A stretch of 64,000 bases of DNA, from contig NZ_CP155449.1 in the NCBI RefSeq assembly GCF_040518285.1, positions 682,001 to 746,000 of the forward strand, read 5' to 3'. Within the stretch, counting starts at the first letter, position 1, and each line of letters opens with the position of its first letter. Source of the DNA: Knoellia sp. S7-12. GTDB taxonomy: Bacteria > Actinomycetota > Actinomycetes > Actinomycetales > Dermatophilaceae. Below are positions 45,999 through 53,024 of this stretch, in pieces. A program made the translations under genes and the position numbers. The notes beneath the pieces were generated by a model. The model did no database searches and was not told where the DNA came from. It saw nothing but the letters and a program-made list of their open reading frames with translations.

Positions 45999-46991
45999 GT
46001 GATCGACACCTTGGCACGACTTGCATCGGACAACGACCTGGAGGATCGGCTAGGCCGGTCGCCAGAGGGTTTGACCGAGAGGTACTTGTACTCGTCAGAC
46101 ATGGTGTTCAGGTACGCCTTCGGACGGTGGTGGGGAAACACCGACCTCGCAACCAGCGCAATCTGGGTACTGCTCAACCCTGCAACCGGCGACACCGAAC
46201 GGCGTCATCGGCCCACCTTGGAGCGCTGCATCTCCGCGTCACGCGCCGCAGGGCACACCGGGTTGGTCATCGTCAATCTCTTCGCCTTTCGCGACACCGA
46301 CCCACGCAACCTACGCGCCGCTCCTGACGCCATAGGCCCCGCCAACGACGAGGTGCTTCGTGTCATCACAACAGCTGGCGCGCAGACTATCGCTGCATGG
46401 GGCGGATCCGGGAGACTAAACGGACGCTCCGCACAGGTCGGTCCGCTGCTGGACTCACCCATGTGCCTCGGCACAACCCAGGGCGGGGAACCTCGTCACC
46501 CGCTCTATGTGGCTGCGAGCACCCAACTGGTCCCATGGGTGCTGCCGCGTCCAGCCTCGAGCGCCGAGGACGGCGTCAACCACCACGTGACAGCAGCCGC
46601 TCTTCTGCCGCACCCGCCCGTGGTGGCCCGAGACACCGTTGGCGCACTGTTCGACCGCGAACCGGTGCAGTTCAGCCTGCGTGGCGACGCCTACCTGTGG
46701 CGCGAACTGCGAGCCCAGTTCGCGACCACCCCCCTACCGTCGGACTGGTACGAGCTGCGCCAACTCCTCCAAGGCGGCGTCGACAAGGTGGTCGGTGACC
46801 TCCTCGCATCCCGAGAATCCCTCGGCTGGCACGACCCCGACGCCGCTGTCTACGTCCCCGCGTACGACCCCGGTCATGGCATATCCGCGGGAGCCGTTCA
46901 CCTCCCTTGGTGGTCACACACCGGAATACCGATCCTCCTCGACCGATTCCAGGCACAACGCTTGCCAGAAGTTACCGCCGAGGCCGACTGA
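45999..46991 (+). CDS. DUF1643 protein with an added C-terminal domain
   Basis: The protein is 330 residues. Residues 30-185 follow the DUF1643 pattern: RWWG...WVLLNPATGD, RPTLERCISASRAAG, LVIVNLFAFRDTDPRNLRAAPDAIGPANDEVL and TIAAWGGSG. DUF1643 alone is about 160 residues; here about 120 extra residues follow (LRGDAYLWRELRAQF, DKVVGDLLASRESLGW, WWSHTGIPILLDRF), a part I do not recognise. Start GTG 45999 lies a few bases after GGGCGG; no strong ribosome site is seen. The function is unknown. Confidence 0.75.
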   Translation: MIDTLARLASDNDLEDRLGRSPEGLTERYLYSSDMVFRYAFGRWWGNTDLATSAIWVLLNPATGDTERRHRPTLERCISASRAAGHTGLVIVNLFAFRDTDPRNLRAAPDAIGPANDEVLRVITTAGAQTIAAWGGSGRLNGRSAQVGPLLDSPMCLGTTQGGEPRHPLYVAASTQLVPWVLPRPASSAEDGVNHHVTAAALLPHPPVVARDTVGALFDREPVQFSLRGDAYLWRELRAQFATTPLPSDWYELRQLLQGGVDKVVGDLLASRESLGWHDPDAAVYVPAYDPGHGISAGAVHLPWWSHTGIPILLDRFQAQRLPEVTAEAD

Positions 46992-47260
46992 CGCCGCTGT
47001 CTTAGCGTTCCAGAACCATCACCACAGTCGGCTGGCGGCCGTATGACGCATTGCCACTTGCGACAGAATCGGACTTCGGAATTCGTAACGCCTGCCGGGG
47101 GCCTGTGGCTCACCAGCCTCGTGCCACGCTCACGCGAGGCGAACCCGCTGGTTCACTCCTGGGTAGCTGATGAAGGCCGAGTAGTCGCGACGCGGAGTGC
47201 ACCGCTGATCCGACCGAAGAACCGGTGGTGGGCAGTGATCAGAACTCAGGCCGCCGGACT

Positions 47261-48145
47261 TTAGTCTCCAAAGAACTGGACAAACGGGTCTGTGGTAACG
47301 CTGAGTGGCTCCTGCGTCGCCGCCTCGAAGCCGGCCTCGCTCATCATGCGAGTGCCGAATCCAACTGTGAAGCTGAACTCCCTTGGGTGCACGTCGGGCA
47401 ACTTGGTGAAGTCGATTGGGGCCGGGTCCGGCCACAGTGCTGCCACTCGGCCGGCCTCCTCCAACGGATGCAGGATCGGCCAGCCGGGATGCCACACCAT
47501 CGTGACGTCAAGACCGCGGAGCCCGAAGGAGCGGGTTGCGAAGCCAAGCTCTCTGTCCCCGACCATGATCCGGGTCGGGAGGAAGATGCGCTGAGTGTCG
47601 CCTTCCCAGTGCTGTTCACCCATGACGTCGCGCTTGGCAATGTAAACCGAGAAGTCGGCGGGCGGGGCGGAGCCGGTGCGCATCCAATCCAGCCAGGCGG
47701 GCTCAACTCGCTCGAATCGAGGAAAGTCTTCGTCGCGCTGGACGTGGGGATTGTCGTGCACGGCATCGGGGTGACCTGCCAGCAGCCCAATCTTGAGGAA
47801 CCACCGGGCGAGCGCCGCAGCCTCATCCGCGGTGATCGTCGGCCACGCATGGTTGGACGACCAAGGGAGGAGGGCGCGAATGACCGGTTTGACGGGTTCC
47901 TCGATGGAGCGGTTGAGTTCGGAGTTGCACGGCTCGCACATCGGCACGTGAACGCCAGGCAGCGCGACTGCGGTGACGGGCGTGACGCCATCACGCTTCG
48001 TGTAGGCGACGCCCGCCTTGTTGGTTGTGAACGGTCCCTGTCCGTGGAAATCCTGGATGAGCCAGAGCGGCCACACGTGTTCGCCGACGCCCTTGGACTG
48101 ATTTGGGCACAGGACGCAGGTCATCCCAGCGAAGCGATCCGACAT
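47261..48145 (-). CDS. HNH-type protein
   Basis: The protein is 294 residues. The N-terminus has an HNH-like (His-Me finger) zinc site: TCVLC (Cys10, Cys13), GEHVWP (Glu22-His23), and MCEPCN (Cys70, Cys73, Asn74) followed by a helix ending PVIRAL. The rest (MVGDRELGFATRSFGLRG, ILHPLEEAGRV) is unknown. Such proteins are usually stand-alone nucleases in phage or mobile elements. ATG 48145 was chosen because the zinc site begins right after; the frame is open to 48289. It belongs to the unit B cargo. Confidence 0.75.
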   Translation of the reverse strand: MSDRFAGMTCVLCPNQSKGVGEHVWPLWLIQDFHGQGPFTTNKAGVAYTKRDGVTPVTAVALPGVHVPMCEPCNSELNRSIEEPVKPVIRALLPWSSNHAWPTITADEAAALARWFLKIGLLAGHPDAVHDNPHVQRDEDFPRFERVEPAWLDWMRTGSAPPADFSVYIAKRDVMGEQHWEGDTQRIFLPTRIMVGDRELGFATRSFGLRGLDVTMVWHPGWPILHPLEEAGRVAALWPDPAPIDFTKLPDVHPREFSFTVGFGTRMMSEAGFEAATQEPLSVTTDPFVQFFGD

Positions 48146-48729
48146 GTTGCGACGATAGGGAGCGTGCGAGGTTTCGGCAATCGAGATAACTGCCCCTCCG
48201 ACGCCCCGCCGCCAGCGAGATGACCCTTCGCAGAAGACGGCCGCTACTCCTACTCCGTTGGGCGTGCCCAAAGCGGCGATGAGACGCACCTAGGACGAGG
48301 CGCCGGGTCCTGGCACTCCCGCTCGGAGCCGTGGCCACGTCGGGCAGCCGGTGGCAGTTGAGTCGCCGACGCGACGCTGCCCAACGAAGAGGGCTCTTCA
48401 GCAAGTCAGGATCCGTGTCGTCGGTCATGACTAACCACTCACTGCGGCTGTTTAGCTGGCAAAGCCCCGGACTCGGTTGGCCGACTTGACCCTAATCCGA
48501 TCTCGCGAAGTCGACCGAACCCGCGCCCACGACACGCGGTGCGATGGCCGTGACGACGCCCTCCATTTCCGCTAATGTCACACCTGTTGGGCGAAACGCA
48601 CCCAAAACCAGAAGCGCTCTCCCAAGGCCGGAGGGCGTTTTTTGCATCTGACCTGCAAGTTCACCGACTTCAGCGCCTCACCGAACGGTACTCTTAGAGC
48701 GGCCCCCGTTGCAGTGTCACACTTGCGTG
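48146..48729. other. gene-free stretch with one terminator-like hairpin
   Basis: No protein gene is supported. The stretch is divergent between the HNH gene and the IF2_N/MerR-type gene, so both promoters should be here. A hairpin with a T run lies about 90 bases before the latter gene and may be its leader. Confidence 0.45.
48614..48643 (+). terminator. hairpin with T run, possible leader terminator
   Basis: GCGCTCTCC, a short loop and GGAGGGCG pair over eight bases with one mismatch, followed by CGTTTTTTGC. This is a usual intrinsic terminator. No plus-strand gene ends just before it; the nearest upstream plus gene ends at 46991. It lies about 90 bases before the next gene, so it could end a small RNA or act as an attenuator. 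Confidence 0.6.
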
Positions 48730-49467
48730 GTGACCGCTGAGCGCGTCTACCAAGCCGCCGCCAGGCTGGATGTGTCCAGCCGGCGCCTCCTTGTTTTACT
48801 CGAGGCCAACGCGGCATGGCATGCCACAGCCAGTTCGGCCCTGAGCCCCGGAGGGGCCGCCCTCATCGCTGGCACCACCAAGGCCACGGTGTTCGCCGAA
48901 AGCTCGCGGCACTACGGGCGCAAACCGTCGCGTCGTCAGGTGTTCTGGACGTGGCAGCAGCGCAGCGTCCACGACGACTACTACTGGGGTGACGAGCGTC
49001 CCGTCTGGACCAACTGGGTAGGTCCTGAAGAGATCACCACAGCCGAGGCCGCTCAGGCATATGGAGTCTCTCCCGCGACGATCCGCCAATGGGTTCGCCG
49101 CGGACGCTTGCAACCGACGAGGAACCAGGGTCGAACCCTGATCTTCTCCGCGCGTGACGTGAGCCGGGCCGCTCTGACCACAGGCGATCGCAACAGGCAG
49201 CCCGGAGGCGCCCTCCGTAGGGACGACGACCGTCGACAGCCCGCAGCCCTCGGCATCTCCGCCGCATTGATGCACGAGCTCGTTACGGCCGATGTCGCAG
49301 CACGCGCCGCGGGTGTCGCTGCCTCAACCATCCGCGTCTGGAAGCACCGGGGTCATCTGAGTGCCGCCGAGCATTCGGGCCGGACTCCGCTCTACCTTCT
49401 TGCCGACGTTGTTGCCGCAGCGCGTCGATCTCCTCACCGCCCGCAGCGTCGACTAAAGCCGTTCTAA
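48730..49467 (+). CDS. IF2_N-like plus two MerR-type helix-turn-helix domains
   Basis: The protein is 245 residues. The N-terminus RVYQAAARLDVSSRRLLVLLEA is like the IF2_N helical domain of initiation factor 2. Two MerR-type winged HTH segments follow: ITTAEAAQAYGVSPATIRQWVRRGRLQP (about 100-128) and VTADVAARAAGVAASTIRVWKHRGHLSA (about 185-213). Each ends with a wing-like GRTLIF or GRTPLYLLADV. It is probably a DNA-binding protein of the unit B cargo. GTG 48730 was chosen because the IF2_N-like part begins there; GTG 48727 and TTG 48709 are also possible. Confidence 0.75.
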   Translation: MTAERVYQAAARLDVSSRRLLVLLEANAAWHATASSALSPGGAALIAGTTKATVFAESSRHYGRKPSRRQVFWTWQQRSVHDDYYWGDERPVWTNWVGPEEITTAEAAQAYGVSPATIRQWVRRGRLQPTRNQGRTLIFSARDVSRAALTTGDRNRQPGGALRRDDDRRQPAALGISAALMHELVTADVAARAAGVAASTIRVWKHRGHLSAAEHSGRTPLYLLADVVAAARRSPHRPQRRLKPF

Positions 49468-49577
49468 CACTCACCCCTTGAGGGGAGGTTCGCATGCGAC
49501 CTCCCTAGGCACAGCCATGCCCTGACGCTCTCTCGAACAACAACGGCGCTCACGCGCACCACATACGAACCACACCC

Positions 49578-49604
49578 GGCCCGCTGTTACCCAGCGGGCC
49601 TTTT
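49578..49604 (+). terminator. intrinsic terminator after the IF2_N/MerR-type gene
   Basis: GGCCCGCTG (49578-49586), loop TTACC, and CAGCGGGCC (49592-49600) pair perfectly over nine bases, followed by TTTT. It lies 110 bases after the upstream gene and just before the small membrane protein gene. Confidence 0.85.
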
Positions 49605-49635
49605 GCATGCCCGAAAACGGGCTGGAGGACTCACC

Positions 49636-49830
49636 ATGGCCACCATTGCCGATCTCATCCCCGACAGCATGACCTTCGAAACTGCTCTGTCGATGGCGCT
49701 CGTCATCCTCGTTCTGACCGCCGGCGTCGCGTGTCTTCTTTGGCTGTTTGCACACCTCACACCCGGTCGGCGACAAGACGTCATCCGACTCATCAAGGCC
49801 CTCCGCCAAGGAGGAACCGGCCCACGGTAA
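49636..49830 (+). CDS. small single-helix membrane protein
   Basis: The protein is 64 residues. One helix (ALSMALVILVLTAGVACLLWLFAHL, about 17-41) is followed by a basic tail (RRQDVIRLIKALRQGG). GGAGGACTCACC precedes ATG 49636, a strong ribosome site. It is possibly a small toxin- or holin-like membrane protein, but no family is known. It is flanked by two hairpins, so it probably forms its own transcription unit. It is the last gene before the third att-like site. Confidence 0.65.
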   Translation: MATIADLIPDSMTFETALSMALVILVLTAGVACLLWLFAHLTPGRRQDVIRLIKALRQGGTGPR

Positions 49831-49847
49831 TTCGCCTGCGAGGTGAC

Positions 49848-49890
49848 GGCAGTGCCTTGGCCCAAGGCCCACGGGGACCAAGGCACTGCC
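49848..49890. repeat. perfect 13-bp inverted repeat
   Basis: GGCAGTGCCTTGG (49848-49860) and CCAAGGCACTGCC (49878-49890) are exact reverse complements separated by 17 bases. It lies 18 bases after the small membrane protein gene and 36 bases before the third att-like site. There is no T run, so it may be a protein-binding site or a weak terminator. Confidence 0.8.
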
Positions 49891-49925
49891 AAAGGGATGA
49901 CGTTGATGGGGTTGTGGCCCTATGT

Positions 49926-49986
49926 GGGCGGAATCGACGCAGTTGCGCCCGGCAGTTCAGACGCCCGCGACGTAGGCGGTCAGGAA
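49926..49986. repeat. att-like site, copy 3 of 3, without int
   Basis: GGGCGGAA (49926-49933), TCGACGCAG and TTGCGCCC (49943-49950) are followed by the same 36 bases as the int 3' end, up to GTCAGGAA. Then the sequence turns to unrelated DNA. On the minus strand it still encodes FLTAYVAGV and the stop. It looks like the right end of a stacked element. Confidence 0.7.
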
Positions 49987-50032
49987 TGTTGGGCTTCTTG
50001 CCAACCACGACCACCAGAGCCACACTCCGAAC

Positions 50033-50785
50033 ATGTCGTATGAGCGGACCATCAGAGGTCTCGGTCGCCCAGAGCAAGCCTGGTCGACGCGGGCCCAAGC
50101 CACGACCGACGAAATGCTCACGGCATGCGCGGACGTATTCGCGGCAGCGTGTCGCTCGCGGCCCTCCAAGAAGTTCCCGCGGGACCCGACGCGGTCACCA
50201 CGCCTCCTCTACGGGCGCGGGCTTGGCGTCGACGAAGCCGGCGGCTTCGTCCGCGCCCTTGAGCACGGCCTGATTGTGCTGGCGCCGGACGGCGGGTTCC
50301 AGGTACCGGGAGCCCGGGCTTGCTCCAAGAACCTGCACCTCGTTGGGCGAAATGAGGATCACGTCGCACTCCACACGGAAGTACTCGTCCACATCACTTC
50401 ATATGCGGAGTTGGTCTTGGATCACGGCTGGGAAGAGAGCTGCCTCGTTTTCGATCCATTCGTCCGCGGCGCTGCGCTCGATCTTTGGGGATTCGCTAGA
50501 GCCGCCGACGGCCCGTGGTGGGAGGGTGAAATCACATTTGCCTCTGAGGCGAAGGCTCGAGTGGATGGTCCCGACGGGCTCCGCTCACTCTTGGCCTCTC
50601 TGCTGGCACTGTCGTCCGACCCCGCCACATCGGCTAGCAATAACCACCTGGCCAAGTGGAGAGAGATCGTCACGCTCACAAGGGACCGCGACATTAACCT
50701 CCTCCTCGTCGCTGACGGCGCAAGGTGGTGGTATCGAGTGAGCCGACACGGCGAATCCGCACTGCTTTCAGACCCTGGGAGTTAA
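50033..50785 (+). CDS. hypothetical protein, possible PD-(D/E)XK fold
   Basis: The protein is 250 residues. AALDLWGFARAA (Asp150) and ITFASEAKARVDG (Glu172-x-Lys174) resemble the D...E-x-K core of PD-(D/E)XK proteins, followed by a helix (LRSLLASLLALSSD) and NLLLVADG. The resemblance is weak and could be chance. The N-terminal 100 residues are basic and include a possible HTH (STRAQATTDEMLTACADVF). ATG 50033 has no strong ribosome site. It lies just beyond the third att-like site. Confidence 0.6.
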   Translation: MSYERTIRGLGRPEQAWSTRAQATTDEMLTACADVFAAACRSRPSKKFPRDPTRSPRLLYGRGLGVDEAGGFVRALEHGLIVLAPDGGFQVPGARACSKNLHLVGRNEDHVALHTEVLVHITSYAELVLDHGWEESCLVFDPFVRGAALDLWGFARAADGPWWEGEITFASEAKARVDGPDGLRSLLASLLALSSDPATSASNNHLAKWREIVTLTRDRDINLLLVADGARWWYRVSRHGESALLSDPGS

Positions 50786-50866
50786 ATGCCAAACCTGCCG
50801 GCAGGCGGCGGTATGACGCAGGCACACCGGTGGGCGCGGCCCTCGGGCTTCGCGATCCGGAGTCCG

Positions 50867-51367
50867 TCAAGACATTTCGAGTGATACGTCGTCCGCGATC
50901 TCCTCCATCGGAATCTCGACGTTGACCATGACCTGTCGTGCTTGGGCGACCATGATCTCGTCACGCAGGGCCTCGGGAATCTCGACTACAACCAGCTCGA
51001 TCCCGAACTGCTCGGCCGCCGAACGGATCCAGCCTTTGATGGAATCGCGAGCTTCCTCGCTGGCGAAGACGGCAATTGCTCTTGAGTCGCTCAAGCCAGG
51101 GTCGCGCTTCAGGAGTGCCAGTTTGAGGATGTCTTGGCTGATCTTCTTGATCTGGGCACCCTTGAGCTTGCCCTGCCTCGCGTAGGCCTCAACCAGGATG
51201 CGTTCGTCGTCTGAGCAAGCATCCAGTTGGACGTAACTGCCACCGAGCACGCTCACTCGCTTTGGCTTTAGCTCCCCCTTGCACCCGAGTTGTGCCGCAA
51301 GGGCTTCGACGATCGCGCTCTCTGCGTTCCGCTGGACGGCTGAATCACTCAGATGCTCATTCGTCAT
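50867..51367 (-). CDS. hypothetical protein
   Basis: The protein is 166 residues of mixed alpha/beta character: RVSVLGGSYVQLDAC, RILVEAYARQGKLKGAQIKK, ILKLALLKRDPGL, IAVFASEEA and IELVVVEIPE. The alternating strands and helices, with VEAYA after a strand, could be a nuclease-like fold, but the key residues do not form a clear motif. No family name is offered. ATG 51367 is the only good start. It is convergent with the previous gene. Confidence 0.65.
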   Translation of the reverse strand: MTNEHLSDSAVQRNAESAIVEALAAQLGCKGELKPKRVSVLGGSYVQLDACSDDERILVEAYARQGKLKGAQIKKISQDILKLALLKRDPGLSDSRAIAVFASEEARDSIKGWIRSAAEQFGIELVVVEIPEALRDEIMVAQARQVMVNVEIPMEEIADDVSLEMS

Positions 51368-51630
51368 CGGCCGACCCTACGACGCATTCGTCCCCCTCAG
51401 TCGCTAGTGGGGCACGACTGCCGCGAGTCGTGATCTCGTCACCGCCGACGACGGCCGTTTGGCGGTGCAGAGACGCACCTCCGGAAGCGTCGGCGTGCTG
51501 AAGCCCGGACGGTGGGGCAGTCGAGTGGGCGGCGCTGGACCTGATACACGCTTGACTCGATGCTCCGTCCGGACTCGCCTGACCGCTTGGGACTGGAGGG
51601 CGGTGCGGTCCTGTGGCCTGTGCAATTGCA

Positions 51631-52311
51631 CTAGGACACGGGAAACATTCTCTCGAAGTTGAGTTCTATCTCCTTGCGCCTCTCCTTGACATACTTCTCC
51701 CCCCGAGGCGTTAGCTCACACAGCTCCGGAATTACCTCCCGTGAGTTGTAACCGGATGGACTGATAGTGATTCTTTCAACATCCGTGCGGCGCGTTGCGA
51801 ATTGTTCTCCCTTGGTCCGATACACCTCTTTGGCAGAATATAGGGAATGGAGCACTGCTCGGACGAATGGGTCGCGATGCGGCAAAGCCAGGTCCCTTGC
51901 TTTGCCGGCGTTCTCCGGCTCGCCAATGCGCCGATACAGCCCGTGCATCAGAGCCGCTACCTCAGCCAGTCGTGCGCAAACTATATCTCTTTCCAAATCT
52001 GAAACGACCGGAACTTCCCACTTGATAACCAGAAGGAGACGCTGGGTCTTCTTCTTCTCCAAGAGGGACTCATAGATGTTAAACGCATCTCGCAGATGCG
52101 CAATAGCATGACGCAATTCCTGTTCCGGGGCACGGCTATGTTCGGCGGAAACAACAGCCTGCCGGGCGGATTTGAAGTGTGCCTGTGAGATGTCCCCGTA
52201 TGTCTCAAGCAAGCCCTTCCAGATGGCTTCTATCGCTTCATCAGTCTTCGAGTCGCCGAGCAGACCGTAGACCTTCTCCGCGACGTTGAGTACAAGGGAG
52301 TATTCGAGCAT
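51631..52311 (-). CDS. hypothetical protein with an R-x4-H motif, lower GC
   Basis: The protein is 226 residues and mostly helical. ELRHAIAHLRDAFNIYESLLEKKK holds RHAIAH at 67-72, an R-x4-H motif as in HEPN proteins. The C-terminus (LCELTPRGEKYVKERRKEIELNFERMF) looks like a winged-helix end. Codons are visibly richer in A/T than the neighbours, so it was probably acquired recently. ATG 52311 begins the helical part; the frame opens at 52428. The function is unknown. Confidence 0.65.
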   Translation of the reverse strand: MLEYSLVLNVAEKVYGLLGDSKTDEAIEAIWKGLLETYGDISQAHFKSARQAVVSAEHSRAPEQELRHAIAHLRDAFNIYESLLEKKKTQRLLLVIKWEVPVVSDLERDIVCARLAEVAALMHGLYRRIGEPENAGKARDLALPHRDPFVRAVLHSLYSAKEVYRTKGEQFATRRTDVERITISPSGYNSREVIPELCELTPRGEKYVKERRKEIELNFERMFPVS

Positions 52312-53024
52312 GACCCGGACCTGCCTTACATACGCTCGCGGACTACCATGAGCGGCGGCGGGGGGAGAAACCGCTAGGCGCAAGGCTAGCAGCGAGTCGC
52401 CTATCTGATGCCTGGTCCGACGGCCCATGAGTCGACGACTGGGGCTAACCGCCGCGGAAGCCCATCCTCAGCAGTGCCCGGGCTTCGACGAGGGCGTTCC
52501 GTCCCATGCGAAGTCCGCTTCCGCGATCAGCAGGTTCCTAGACGTGGTGAGGGGCCGCCGCTCATGGTGCGTCAGAATCCTGAACTGGATTGAAGCATGA
52601 ATCACCATTAGCTTGACGGCACTCGCGGTCGGCTTACCCGCACTCAAGGCCCCCACCGGGATGTGTTTGGGCTGGAAGGGCTGCTTGACCCGCCGACCAC
52701 AATCAGCCTGACCCCGACTGAGATGAGCCAAGGCCCGCCTAGAGCCAACATCAAGATCTCTCTGCACGCGTCCTGACGGCGGTGTGGTTGGGCTTTCAGC
52801 TGACTAAGTAGATCTCACGTCCGCAGAAGTCTGAGTTTTCTGCCTGACAGCATGTTGCACACGACGGGCGGTCGGTCGCACCCCGAGCGGGACTCTCGAT
52901 CGTCGCATCCGCGCTAGGAGATGCCCACGCGGGGTAGCCCTTTGTGGGCGATGTGACGCTGTCTGAGCGGCGATCCGACTCCGGAGGGCTGGGCGCCGGC
53001 ACGGTGCGCGTTGGTCTGACGAGT
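52312..53024. other. gene-free stretch before the relaxase gene end
   Basis: No credible gene is seen in 713 bases. Short minus-strand frames at 52468-52767 and 52796-53028 have no ribosome sites. This is the right border of the accessory region. Confidence 0.45.
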
